From Phascolarctobacterium sp. (GTDB lineage: Bacteria > Bacillota > Negativicutes > Acidaminococcales > Acidaminococcaceae), in contig JAUNOC010000003.1 of NCBI GenBank assembly GCA_030531205.1, positions 1-64,000 on the forward strand: a stretch of DNA of 64,000 nucleotides, written 5' to 3'. The notes under the pieces are model-generated. The model ran no database searches, was not told where the DNA came from, and saw only the letters and a program-made list of their open reading frames with translations. The position numbers were made by a program, and so were the translations under genes. How positions within the stretch are numbered: the stretch's first letter is position 1; every line of letters starts with the position of its first letter. Below are positions 17,291-25,366 of the stretch, one piece after another.

Positions 17291-19147
17291 TTAATTAGTC
17301 ACATCTGTGTACTTGGTTCTGAGAGCCAGGGGGACGAAGGCACGGCCTCCGGTCTGGAAGAACTTACCAAAGAACTCAATATACTGCAGACGGCTACTAT
17401 GCACAAAGGCACCAAGAATATTGATAATGATATTGAAAATGTGGCCGCCAACAAGCACCACCACCGCAGCGGCAATACCTACAGGACCTGCACCTGCCAG
17501 CATACCCGCAATGGTATTGATAACCATGGCGATAACGCCGGTTGCCAGACCAAGGGCGAAGAGACGGCTGTAACTGAGCAGATCGCTCAGATAACCGCTG
17601 ATGTTGTACAAACTCAGCACACCGCTCATCAGGCGGCTGAAAATACCTTTCTTTTCCCGACCGCCGAAAAGCACAATAATGGCCGCTCCAAAAAGCGCAG
17701 TCCACTTGCCGATTTCACCGGGCAGAACCGCCATCATGGCAAGCCCTGCAAAGATAATCAGCCAGGAGGCCTCATCAGCAATGGCACCAATAACATTACC
17801 GCTCTTCAAATCGCTGTAGAGTTTCAGGCAAATACCAACAATAAGATGGAGACCGCCAAGGCCGAAGCACAGGGCCAGCATCTTCAGGGGTTCCTTCATT
17901 GGCACAAACAGTAGGGGTTTCCATTCCAAACCGAACCAGCCGCCGAAAGCGGCCCCCCAGATAATTGTGCTGATGCTGCCCAAAAGAACCACCATAGTCA
18001 GTTTGCCCACAAAATCCTTCGGTTTCAGAACTTTCATAAGGATGTAGAGTGCCACGGTCAATACTAGACCATAGCCCGCATCGGAAAGCATCATACCGAA
18101 GAAAATGAAGTGGAATGGAGCCATGAACAGGTTGGGATCCATAGTTCCCGGCAAGGGACGGCTATAGAGTTCCACAACTGATTCATAGGGCCTAACCAAA
18201 GCATTGTTTTCCATAACGGAAGGAGGAATCTCGCCCTCTGCCGGATCAAGAAAAGTGAGTTCATAGGCATCCGTAACGGATGCAACTGCTTTCTCAATTG
18301 CCCCGGTCCGGTCGGCCCTGCACCAGCCCTCCAGGTAGAAGGTCTTATCCGTTTCCGCACCGCCTTGAGCCATACGCTCTTCTTTGGTGGCAAGTTGGTC
18401 ATAATAAAGTTCCAACTCGCCCTGACGGCCGGAAAGGGTTTTTGCCTCCACCTCCAAATCGTCGGCCACAGTATTTTTCTGCTGGGCCGCCTTTGTCAAA
18501 TCAACCGCGATTTCCTTAACCAATCCGGTACGCTTTGGAAATACCATATCCAGGAAATCATGCGCTTTCAGAAAGTGTTTGACCTGTGCCACTGAATCCT
18601 TGTGGGCAAAAATCAGCAGTGCCCTGCCCTCAGGCGCTTCTTTAAAAGAAATAACTTCCGCATTCAGGGAAGCAATATCCTCCTTGAACACAGGAACCTG
18701 GGCATCTTCCATGTAACCTGCAAAATAAGTGGTATTCTCCGTAGGTTGAAGATCCTCCAAAGGAATGTCCATGTCCGTCCAGGCATCCAACGCCGCAACC
18801 TGGGCCAGCATGGTTGCCGCTTCGTTGCGTTTGGTGGAAATACGCTCGGACAGTTCACTGAGTTGCTTTGTGAGTTTTTCGCCTTCCTGAATTTCTTTCA
18901 GGAAACGGTCATAAGCAACGGTGGGTTTTGCAGAAAACAGGGATTTTTTCGGAGCGTGCAAGTCAACAAACTTCAACACCTCTTTTGTTTGCTGCAACTG
19001 ATCGGAAATTTCTGCCGCCCCTTCCAGTGGATTCTTTTCCCCGTCGGAAATAAGCATCAGGTCGCCGTTCTTTTGCAATTCCAAGAGTAGCGCGTCACGG
19101 TCTTCTTTTAAGGCAAACAAAGTTGCCTTTTTCATAGGAATAAGCAT
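17291..19147 (-). CDS. ntpI: V/A-type ATP synthase subunit I (a-type stator)
   Basis: 618 residues: a soluble N-terminal half (to about residue 330) with coiled coils that attach to the peripheral stalks, then about eight membrane helices starting at MAPFHFIFFGMMLSDAGYG, the family signature. The essential Arg region lies in the GVLSLYNISGYLSDLLSYSRLFALGLATG segment. Start at 19147 keeps the LIPMKKATL segment usual in homologues; ATG 19135 is an alternative with a better-spaced GAGGT. Confidence 0.95.
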   Translation of the reverse strand: MLIPMKKATLFALKEDRDALLLELQKNGDLMLISDGEKNPLEGAAEISDQLQQTKEVLKFVDLHAPKKSLFSAKPTVAYDRFLKEIQEGEKLTKQLSELSERISTKRNEAATMLAQVAALDAWTDMDIPLEDLQPTENTTYFAGYMEDAQVPVFKEDIASLNAEVISFKEAPEGRALLIFAHKDSVAQVKHFLKAHDFLDMVFPKRTGLVKEIAVDLTKAAQQKNTVADDLEVEAKTLSGRQGELELYYDQLATKEERMAQGGAETDKTFYLEGWCRADRTGAIEKAVASVTDAYELTFLDPAEGEIPPSVMENNALVRPYESVVELYSRPLPGTMDPNLFMAPFHFIFFGMMLSDAGYGLVLTVALYILMKVLKPKDFVGKLTMVVLLGSISTIIWGAAFGGWFGLEWKPLLFVPMKEPLKMLALCFGLGGLHLIVGICLKLYSDLKSGNVIGAIADEASWLIIFAGLAMMAVLPGEIGKWTALFGAAIIVLFGGREKKGIFSRLMSGVLSLYNISGYLSDLLSYSRLFALGLATGVIAMVINTIAGMLAGAGPVGIAAAVVVLVGGHIFNIIINILGAFVHSSRLQYIEFFGKFFQTGGRAFVPLALRTKYTDVTN

Positions 19148-19150
19148 ACC

Positions 19151-19456
19151 TCAGACCATAGCCCTTTCTACAATAAATTTTACCGCTTCGGGAAGGTGTG
19201 CCCTGGCTTTTGCTGCAGCACTATTGTCCTCCTGGGAACGCTGGGACACCATAATGGCGGCCTTGCGTTGGGCATCGGACTGTGACTGGGCAACAGTCGC
19301 TTTGGCTTCTTCTCTTGCGGCGTAGATTAACTCTGCTCCCTTGGCATTGGCAGTATCCTCGGCTTCACGCAACAAAGAACGGGCCTGTAATTGGGCGTTC
19401 TTTTTGGTTGTGACTGCTGCAGTTTCCGCTGCCTTAATGTCATCAAGCATTGACAA
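19151..19456 (-). CDS. V/A-type ATP synthase subunit G/H-like stalk protein
   Basis: 101 residues, almost entirely alpha-helical with a high Ala/Glu/Gln/Lys content and a coiled-coil pattern, ending in LPEAVKFIVERAMV, typical of the peripheral-stalk subunit called G, H or NtpF. First gene of the operon. TTG at 19456 has the better distance to AAAGGGTGG; ATG 19450 is the alternative start. Partner of subunit E in the peripheral stalk. Confidence 0.85.
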   Translation of the reverse strand: MSMLDDIKAAETAAVTTKKNAQLQARSLLREAEDTANAKGAELIYAAREEAKATVAQSQSDAQRKAAIMVSQRSQEDNSAAAKARAHLPEAVKFIVERAMV

Positions 19457-19531
19457 ATCTTTTCACCACCCTTTCTTATAAAATTTATAAAGGAAATTAT
19501 GCAAGAATGCAAAATTTCTGTAAGTGCATAT

Positions 19532-19560
19532 ATTATAACACTTACTTAAAATAATTACAA
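19532..19560 (-). promoter_or_regulatory. Promoter of the V-ATPase operon
   Basis: On the minus strand TTGTAA (19555-19560), a 17-base spacer and TATAAT (19532-19537), with about 75 bases of leader to the first gene. Confidence 0.7.
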
Positions 19561-19686
19561 TATCTATAGTATAGTATTTATAGCATAGTTTTTCCTTACG
19601 ATGATTTTGCAGATTGCCCGCAGTTTTATATTCTGAAAAAAACGTGATGTCATTTTTCGTTTGCCGGATGTAATGTTTTTTGTTGC

Positions 19687-19715
19687 TTGACAAAGAATGT
19701 GATTGCCACTAAAAT
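19687..19715 (+). promoter_or_regulatory. Promoter of the 145-residue exported protein
   Basis: Consensus TTGACA (19687-19692), 17-base spacer, TAAAAT (19710-19715). Between this and the V-ATPase promoter (19561-19686) nothing else is visible except AT-rich DNA. Confidence 0.7.
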
Positions 19716-19755
19716 ATAAAGTAATATTGTACCTAGTTTTAAGGAGGAAAGAAAA

Positions 19756-20193
19756 ATGAAAAAAATTATTATGGCAACTTTGGCCGCTCTGGCGGTTTCT
19801 GCTGCAGCGTTTGCTGATAGCTACAATCCTTTCCATGAAATGTATAAGGCACAGGCACACAAGGAAATGCGTAATGGTGTGGCCCAATACAATTTTATGT
19901 TAATTGATGAAAGTGCAGAACCCGTTTCCAATGTAACTTTGACCTATGTTAATCATGACAACAAGGTTTTGACCGCTAAGGCAGATGCTAAGGGCAAGGT
20001 ACATTTGGAATTCCGCCAACCCAATTTCCTGCAATTGGTAAGCATGAATGTGGGCGGTGTGGAATATCGTGTGATTGGTGATGATGTCAGTGATGATGTC
20101 AGTTACAAGGATATTTCCAAAGGCGAAGTGGAATATTATGTAATCCAAACCCACAAAGCAAATAAAGCCGCATATATTTACGATGCTGACTAA
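19756..20193 (+). CDS. Small exported protein of unknown function
   Basis: 145 residues with a signal peptide (MKKIIMATLAALAVSAAAFA, cleavage about residue 20). The mature part starts with an amphipathic helix and then looks like a small beta-sandwich (VSNVTLTYVNHDNKVLTAKAD, KVHLEFRQP), as in transthyretin-like or carboxypeptidase-regulatory-like domains, but this is a loose impression. Strong AAGGAGG ribosome site and its own consensus promoter suggest high expression. Monocistronic. Confidence 0.8.
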   Translation: MKKIIMATLAALAVSAAAFADSYNPFHEMYKAQAHKEMRNGVAQYNFMLIDESAEPVSNVTLTYVNHDNKVLTAKADAKGKVHLEFRQPNFLQLVSMNVGGVEYRVIGDDVSDDVSYKDISKGEVEYYVIQTHKANKAAYIYDAD

Positions 20194-20201
20194 AATTCGT
20201 T

Positions 20202-20281
20202 AAAATCGTTTTATACTCTAAGAGCCCCTTGACGTACTCAACGGTATGCCAGCGGGCTCTTTTCTTGTCTAAAACGATTTT
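20202..20281 (+). terminator. Nested inverted repeats, terminator-like
   Basis: An outer pair AAAATCGTTTTA (20202-20213) with its complement (20270-20281) surrounds an inner pair AGAGCCC (20221-20227)/GGGCTCT (20254-20260) followed by TTTC. The inner part can terminate the exported-protein transcript; the outer pair is unexplained. Confidence 0.6.
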
Positions 20282-20313
20282 CTCTTCGTTTTTTTGTGCT
20301 GTCTAAATGTCTT

Positions 20314-20342
20314 TTTACTGAATTGTTATTCTGTGGTATAAT
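20314..20342 (+). promoter_or_regulatory. Promoter of the hydantoinase-family gene
   Basis: TTTACT (20314-20319), 17-base spacer, TATAAT (20337-20342); the gene begins only about 14 bases after the expected start, with GGAGG in between. Confidence 0.6.
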
Positions 20343-20362
20343 TGCGTTAGGAGGAAAAGAAT

Positions 20363-22009
20363 ATGTTACTTGGCATAGATGTGGGCGGGACTTTTACGGA
20401 CGGGGTTCTCGTTGATAGCACAGAAGTTCTTGCCCAAGCGAAAAGGAAAACAACTCATGAAAATGTATTACATGGAATTTTGGCGGCATTGGATGCGGTG
20501 TTGGGGAATAATGCTTCCAAAATTGAACGGGTGGTAATCTCCAGTACCATTGTGACCAATGCTTTGACGGAACATAAATTGGACCCCGTATTCCTTGCCA
20601 CAATTCCGGGTCCCGGCATGAATACTAAAGGTAAGTTTCCGGTGGAAGCAATGGAAATTACAGGATATATTGACCACAGAGGCAAATGCACAGCACCGAT
20701 AAATTGGACAAAACACAGAAACCTGACCAATATGCAGGGAAAAGGTGCAGCGGCAGTCAGCGGCAAGTTTTCTGTACGGGACAGCAGTTTGGAAAGGGAA
20801 TTGGCAAGGCAGTTAAAAGAGCAGGGTTTTGCCCCCGTTTTCCGAGGTGCGGCACTTAATGGCGAATTGAATTTTGTCAGACGAACAAATTCCGCTTATT
20901 ATGCGGCGGCAACCTATGAACTTTTCAACAAATTTTTTCAAGCAGTACAGCGTGCTTTGCAGGAACGTTCTGTAGTCGCCCCCATTTTTATCTTGAAAGC
21001 GGATGGAGGAACTTTGCCTCTGGCAGAGGCATTGAAACAACCGGTGGAAGCAATTTTCACTGGCCCTGCTGCCAGTGTATTAGGTATTGAAGCACTGGTG
21101 GCACCGGATTTGCCAGCCATATCTTTGGATGTAGGAGGCACTACAACGGACATTGCCTTTTGGGAGCATGGGATGCCATTGATGGCAAAACATGGGGCGA
21201 CTGTGGACGGTTATCCTACCGCAGTCCGCACTTTCCACATGAGAAGCGTGGGGATTGGTGGGGACAGTGCTATTACAAAAAAAGCAGACGGATCGTATCA
21301 AGTAGGCCCAATGCGTCAGGGAACTGCTGCCGCATTGGGCGGCAATGAGCCGACTTTTGGGGATGCTTTGGTCGTCAGTGGCAGGGCGAATTTTGGGGAT
21401 GTGAATAAATCTGTCGCTGCTCTTGCCAAGTTTGGTGATGCTAAACTTGAGGCGGAAAAAATTGTGGCAGCGGCGGTGGCAACGATTAAAAATACCATTG
21501 ATACTATGTTGGCAGAATGGGCATTGCAACCGGTATATACGGTGGAAGATGTGCTGAAGGGTACGGAGTTCCAACCAAAACTTTTGGTAGGCGTGGGTGG
21601 TGGTGCAACTGGACTTATCAATGCTTTGGGTGAAGAAATGGGACTGCAAGTACAAATTCCACAAGGGGCGATGGTTGCCAATGCCATCGGTGCCGCACTC
21701 AGCAGACCGACTTTGAGTGCAGGACTTAGGGCAGACACTACGGAAGGATTTTACCTTATAGCAGAAGAAGGTCAGAAAAGAGAGTTGCCCGGCGGGTTTG
21801 GCATGAAAAAGGCAGAAAATATTTTGAGCGAATATTTGCGTAATGCTACGGCAAAATGGAACTTGCCGGACCAAGAGGTTGAGATTATCAGTAAAGAGTT
21901 TTTTAACACCATTCACGGTTATTATGACAGCGGTGAGATTATCAATCTCCGTATGCAGCTAAAACCGGGAGTGCTGAATAAATTAAAAGTTAAAAATGAA
22001 AAGTTATAA
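20363..22009 (+). CDS. Hydantoinase/oxoprolinase-family protein (HyuA-like)
   Basis: 548 residues. Actin/HSP70-like ATPase fold: the N-terminal LGIDVGGTFTDGV phosphate loop and the second domain entry SLDVGGTTTDIAFWEHG near residue 255 mark the hydantoinase_A family (N-methylhydantoinase A, 5-oxoprolinase, acetone carboxylase beta). These enzymes usually need a HyuB-type partner, which is not present nearby. The substrate cannot be told. GGAGGAAAAGAAT precedes ATG 20363. The gene ends directly at a copy of the mosaic repeat. Confidence 0.88.
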   Translation: MLLGIDVGGTFTDGVLVDSTEVLAQAKRKTTHENVLHGILAALDAVLGNNASKIERVVISSTIVTNALTEHKLDPVFLATIPGPGMNTKGKFPVEAMEITGYIDHRGKCTAPINWTKHRNLTNMQGKGAAAVSGKFSVRDSSLERELARQLKEQGFAPVFRGAALNGELNFVRRTNSAYYAAATYELFNKFFQAVQRALQERSVVAPIFILKADGGTLPLAEALKQPVEAIFTGPAASVLGIEALVAPDLPAISLDVGGTTTDIAFWEHGMPLMAKHGATVDGYPTAVRTFHMRSVGIGGDSAITKKADGSYQVGPMRQGTAAALGGNEPTFGDALVVSGRANFGDVNKSVAALAKFGDAKLEAEKIVAAAVATIKNTIDTMLAEWALQPVYTVEDVLKGTEFQPKLLVGVGGGATGLINALGEEMGLQVQIPQGAMVANAIGAALSRPTLSAGLRADTTEGFYLIAEEGQKRELPGGFGMKKAENILSEYLRNATAKWNLPDQEVEIISKEFFNTIHGYYDSGEIINLRMQLKPGVLNKLKVKNEKL

Positions 22010-22400
22010 ATTGTGGTAAGATGTTCCTGTGATTATATTTTTTGAAAGTTGGCTTTGTGGGAACTTTTTCCGCCCCAGGCGTGGGGCGGGGAACCGTCTA
22101 AAGGAACATAAAAAGACGGTGGTGGGGTCGCACGCTACGAGTTATAAGTTGTAAGTTAGAAGTTATAAATTTCGGTGTAAAGTTCCTGTGATTATAGTAA
22201 TTGTTGGTGCTATGTTAATTTTGTTTCTTCAGTCGGGGAGAGCGACCCACCCCGTCAATCTACCTATGTTCCTAACGATTGCCACCCCGCCCATGCCTGG
22301 GCGGGAAAAAGTCAGCATAGGGCGACAGCCCCCGCAAGGGCGGGGGCTACCTAAGTTCTTGTATCCTGTCGTTTAATTACAGGAACATATTACCATAATT
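22010..22400. repeat. Mosaic repeat element with terminal inverted repeats (non-coding copy A)
   Basis: Left end GTGGTAAGATGTTCCTGTGATTA (22012-22034) and right end around 22374-22398 are inverted copies (about 21 of 24 matching). A second left-type end lies inside at 22174-22195. The interior has GC-rich hairpins: GCCCCAGGCGTGGGGC (22072-22087), CCCGCCCATGCCTGGGCGGG (22287-22306) and AGCCCCCGC..GCGGGGGCT (22327-22347). No convincing gene; short open frames here are made of repeat sequence. Confidence 0.7.
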
Positions 22401-22448
22401 GGTCTTTGGTCTTTGATAAATTGCTATTTAATTTGAAGGGAGCATATT

Positions 22449-23762
22449 ATGACAAATACGCTTGGGTTAACATTTTTCCCTGCCTTTGACTGGTACTTGT
22501 CTCCGGGGCATCCGGAGCGGCAGGAACGGTTGCTTTATACCCGTGACCAGTTGGAGGAGGAGGGACTGTTTGACTGCCCTGAAATAAAAGAATATCGTCC
22601 CCGTATTGCCAAAATTGAGGACTTGCAGAGGGCACATATCGGTGTGCCAAATATCGCACGGCTTATTACCCCTGCTCATTTGACCAGTGCAGGCGGTTGT
22701 TTGGTGGCGGCGGATGCTGTTATGAAAAAAGAAGTAAAGCGTGCCTTTGCTCTCGTCCGTCCGCCCGGACATCACGCTATGCGGGTTGTACACGGTATTC
22801 GGGGATTTTGCACGGTAAATATTGAAGCCATTATGGTGGAATATTTGCGTTCCACTTATGGCATAAAAAAAGTTGCCGTGGTTGACACGGATGTGCACCA
22901 CGGGGACGGCAGTCAGGATGTTTTCTACCACGATCCTAACACCTTGTACATTTCTTTTCATCAGGACGGTCGGACACTCTATCCCGGTACAGGATTTCCG
23001 GATGAGGCAGGCAGTCCTGCCGCTTGGGGTACAAATATCAATTTGCCGCTGTTGCCGACTACGGGGGATGAAGGATTACACCGTCTGTTTGACGGACTTA
23101 TCCGTCCTATGTTGGACGATTTCCAGCCGGAAATAGTGATTAATTCCGCAGGTCAGGACAATCATTTCTCTGACCCCCTTGCCAATATGCAGATTACTGC
23201 TCAAGGTTATGCCCGTTTGGCGGATAAACTGAAAGCAGATATTGCGGTGCTGGAAGGCGGTTATTCAGTGGAAAGTGCCTTGCCCTATGTGAATACGGGG
23301 ATTATTCTGGCAATGGCGGGCATGGATTACAGTCACGTGGTGGAGCCGGATTTAAGTGGTTTGCGTCCACAGGACAAGCGGTGCAATGCCCGTGTAGATG
23401 AATTGATAAACCAAAGTGGGGAAATTTATTTCAAGCGTGAAAAGACACAAAAAGAACTCCTTGCCCAATGTCATGGGGTTTGGAGTCGCAAGAAACATAT
23501 TTATTATGATGAGGAAGGCATTCGTGAGGAACAAGTGGAAACCATCCGTTATTGCGATTGTGGTGGTTATTTCACTATTAAAACAGCGGCGGAAGGGACT
23601 CGCTTTGGTGACCAAAGTGCCTTTATAGTTTGTCTGCCCCGCACTGCTTGTGAACATTGCCGCAGTATGGCTCATGACGAGGCATTGAAGGAAAAGAAAA
23701 CGGGCAAGTGGATGTATGTGTTAGTTCAAGATATTGCTACGGGGGAAATTGAGGAGTTGTAG
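22449..23762 (+). CDS. Histone-deacetylase-family protein with Cys-rich C-terminal extension
   Basis: 437 residues. The arginase/deacetylase fold is complete in residues 1-310: RPPGHHAM (catalytic His pair), VVDTDVHHGDGSQD (zinc ligands and charge relay), SFHQDGRTLYPGTG, and NSAGQDNHFSDPL (the usual SAGFDAH). Probably an acetylpolyamine or acetoin-type deacetylase; the true substrate is unknown. The last 110 residues are additional and contain two CxC/CxxC-type pairs (CDCGGYF and CEHC), likely a zinc ribbon. ATG 22449 follows AAGGGAGCAT. Flanked on both sides by mosaic repeats. Confidence 0.9.
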   Translation: MTNTLGLTFFPAFDWYLSPGHPERQERLLYTRDQLEEEGLFDCPEIKEYRPRIAKIEDLQRAHIGVPNIARLITPAHLTSAGGCLVAADAVMKKEVKRAFALVRPPGHHAMRVVHGIRGFCTVNIEAIMVEYLRSTYGIKKVAVVDTDVHHGDGSQDVFYHDPNTLYISFHQDGRTLYPGTGFPDEAGSPAAWGTNINLPLLPTTGDEGLHRLFDGLIRPMLDDFQPEIVINSAGQDNHFSDPLANMQITAQGYARLADKLKADIAVLEGGYSVESALPYVNTGIILAMAGMDYSHVVEPDLSGLRPQDKRCNARVDELINQSGEIYFKREKTQKELLAQCHGVWSRKKHIYYDEEGIREEQVETIRYCDCGGYFTIKTAAEGTRFGDQSAFIVCLPRTACEHCRSMAHDEALKEKKTGKWMYVLVQDIATGEIEEL

Positions 23763-23830
23763 GTTTCAGGTGTGAGGTGTCAGGTTAGAGGGGGGGAAGG
23801 AATTAGGATACAGGATTTAGGGGAATGAGT
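23763..23830 (+). repeat. TCAGGTGT-type degenerate tandem repeat
   Basis: Contains GGTTTCAGGTGTGAGGTGTCAGGT, a short degenerate repeat also found at 25586-25610, 26150-26172, 38552-38573 and near 7110. Confidence 0.5.
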
Positions 23831-24473
23831 AATTATGGTAAAATGTTCCGGTGATTATGTGATAGATTGCAGGAACGTGAATAGCCCCCGCCTTTGCGGG
23901 GGCTGGCACCCAAAGGAACATAGAAAGGTGACTGGGGGTGCGAATTACGCGGTTACTTGTAGTGGCATAAAGAACAAATAAATTAAGACAAAAGAAAGGT
24001 GCAGTTAAGAAGAGATGTACGATTACAATTCATACAATGTAAAATTTGCAAGGAAACTTCGTAAGAGTATGACACCTTGGGAAAACAAGTTGTGGTATCA
24101 GTTTTTGCGAGGGTATGAAGTACGTTTTTACAGGCAAAAAGTTATTCAAAATTATGTTGTTGATTTTTTCTGTACAAAAGCATTATTGGCAGTGGAATTG
24201 GATGGGGGAGGACATTACAACCTTCAAAAGGAAGAACAGGACAAAATAAGGACAGAAAACCTTGCAGCACAAAATATTATGCTTATTCGTTTTTCTAATT
24301 TGGATATAGATAATAATTTTTATGCGGTATGTTCGGAGATAGACAGGGTTGTAAAAGAGCGTATCAATCCGCACCCCCAGTCGCAACCACGTTCCTAAAA
24401 GCGACAGCCCCCGCAATGGCGGGGGCTACCTATGTTCATGTAATTTGTTATATAATCACTGGAACTTTTTACC
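23831..24473 (+). mobile_element. Putative inverted-repeat element carrying a DUF559 gene
   Basis: Left end 23831-23859 (AATTATGGTAAAATGTTCC then GGTGATTATG) and right end 24452-24473 are inverted copies with about 20 of 22 matches over the core. Subterminal parts are also inverted: GACTGGGGGTGCG near 23930 against CGCACCCCCAGTC at 24370-24382, and an AGCCCCCGC hairpin on each side (23883-23904 and 24407-24427). The only gene inside is the DUF559 endonuclease-like protein. No target duplication is obvious. Non-coding relatives occur throughout the window, so this looks like the coding member of a MITE-like family; transposition itself is inference. Confidence 0.6.
24015..24398 (+). CDS. DUF559 (Vsr-like) endonuclease-domain protein
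   Basis: 127 residues. The pattern (RxLRxxMTPWEnkLW, then DFFC, then AVELDGGGHY and LIRFSNLDI) is that of DUF559, a PD-(D/E)XK nuclease fold related to very-short-patch repair endonucleases: D near residue 49, E-x-D near 60-62 are the likely metal ligands. The C-terminal dozen residues are encoded by the repeat sequence itself, the same bases that recur at 29552-29580. Start ATG 24015 with AAGAGAT upstream is weakly supported. Located within inverted repeats, so it may be the nuclease that mobilises the element; not shown. Confidence 0.82.
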   Translation: MYDYNSYNVKFARKLRKSMTPWENKLWYQFLRGYEVRFYRQKVIQNYVVDFFCTKALLAVELDGGGHYNLQKEEQDKIRTENLAAQNIMLIRFSNLDIDNNFYAVCSEIDRVVKERINPHPQSQPRS

Positions 24474-24592
24474 TTCATTTCACAATTCAAATTTCTAATT
24501 TTTATCGTACTTTTCTCCACACCCGCCTTCGGCACCCTCTCCACAAGGAGAGGGCAAGTGATTTGGATGTTTTGATTTCTTAATAGAGTAAC
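24474..24592. other. Non-coding DNA between repeat element and terminator
   Basis: Contains a CCCTCTCC/GGAGAGGG hairpin (24535-24554). Nothing else is recognisable. Confidence 0.5.
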
Positions 24593-24623
24593 AAAAACTA
24601 CCCTTTTTAGGGTAGTTTTTTGT
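24593..24623. terminator. Terminator of the HD-GYP gene
   Basis: ACAAAAACTACCC and GGGTAGTTTTTTGT form a strong stem with A- and T-runs on both sides; it immediately follows the minus-strand gene. Confidence 0.85.
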
Positions 24624-24624
24624 T

Positions 24625-25236
24625 TTACTCTTTCTTATTTCTTGGCTTTGGCAGGACTGCCATAAACGCCTTGACCACTTCCGGGTCAAAGAGCGTACCC
24701 ATCTTGTCTTTCAACTCTTTGAGGGCTTTTTCGGGTGGTTTGCGGTAGTTCTGTGTTGCCGGATTAATATTGGCATCATAATAATCTGCCACTGCCACAA
24801 TTCTTGCTCCGATGGGGATATTATTTCCCTTGATATGGTTGGGATACCCCTTCCCGTCCCAAGTTTCGTGATGATTGTGGATAATGTGGACAATATTGCT
24901 GAATTCCGGCAAATTTTCCAACATTGCTGCCCCTGCCGCCGCATGCCTTCTGTAGGCGGCGTTCTCCCTGACGGAAAGATAGGGATATTTATCCAAAATG
25001 TTATTGGGTACAGCCAAAGTACCAATATCATGCAGCAAAGCACTCATCTTGATACACCCAATTTCTTTTGTGTCCAGCCCTAATTTTGCCGCAATGCTGG
25101 CAGCATAATTGGCAACTTGACAACTGTGGGTGTAGATATGCTTGTTTTTAAATTTCAAAAGTTTCATGTAGAAGTCGCACACCTCACGGGTATTGTCTTC
25201 AATCAGGAAATCCAAACTTTTGGGAATACTAATCAT
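24625..25236 (-). CDS. HD-GYP domain phosphohydrolase
   Basis: 203 residues from the ATG at 25236 (GAGGTCAAAATG), chosen over an upstream in-frame codon that would add 25 residues without a ribosome site. Contains the HD motif (LLHDIGTL), HRRHA-type His, and HHETWDGKGYPNHIKGNNIPIGARIVAVADYYDA-type segment that defines HD-GYP domains; the GYP triad is intact. Such domains hydrolyse cyclic di-GMP. No receiver or sensor domain is attached; the N-terminal 40 residues are a small helical cap. Divergent from the ncRNA promoter at 25332-25360. Confidence 0.88.
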   Translation of the reverse strand: MISIPKSLDFLIEDNTREVCDFYMKLLKFKNKHIYTHSCQVANYAASIAAKLGLDTKEIGCIKMSALLHDIGTLAVPNNILDKYPYLSVRENAAYRRHAAAGAAMLENLPEFSNIVHIIHNHHETWDGKGYPNHIKGNNIPIGARIVAVADYYDANINPATQNYRKPPEKALKELKDKMGTLFDPEVVKAFMAVLPKPRNKKE

Positions 25237-25331
25237 TTTGACCTCATAAAAAGTTATGTTCGCATATTCTACCAAAACTTCTGTTACAATGCAAGCAAAA
25301 TTTATGTACATTTTGTTACAAAATTTGTCTA

Positions 25332-25360
25332 TTGCAATGAAAACATTTATAATATATAAT
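25332..25360 (+). promoter_or_regulatory. Promoter of the 25.4-kb ncRNA
   Basis: TTGCAA (25332-25337), 17-base spacer, TATAAT (25355-25360). The expected start, 25367-25368, coincides with the 5' strand of the closing stem of the RNA. Confidence 0.7.
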
Positions 25361-25366
25361 ATCGTG

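Noticed and set aside
22188-22376. 62-codon frame in the intergenic repeat
   Set aside because: Made of mosaic-repeat sequence with hairpins; no ribosome site or family resemblance.
23831-24473. Insertion sequence with a DDE or HUH transposase
   Set aside because: The only gene inside is DUF559; no DDE, HUH or serine-recombinase motif exists.
24329-24583. 84-codon frame overlapping the DUF559 gene
   Set aside because: Runs through the element end and the CCCTCTCC hairpin; a shadow of DUF559 and repeats.
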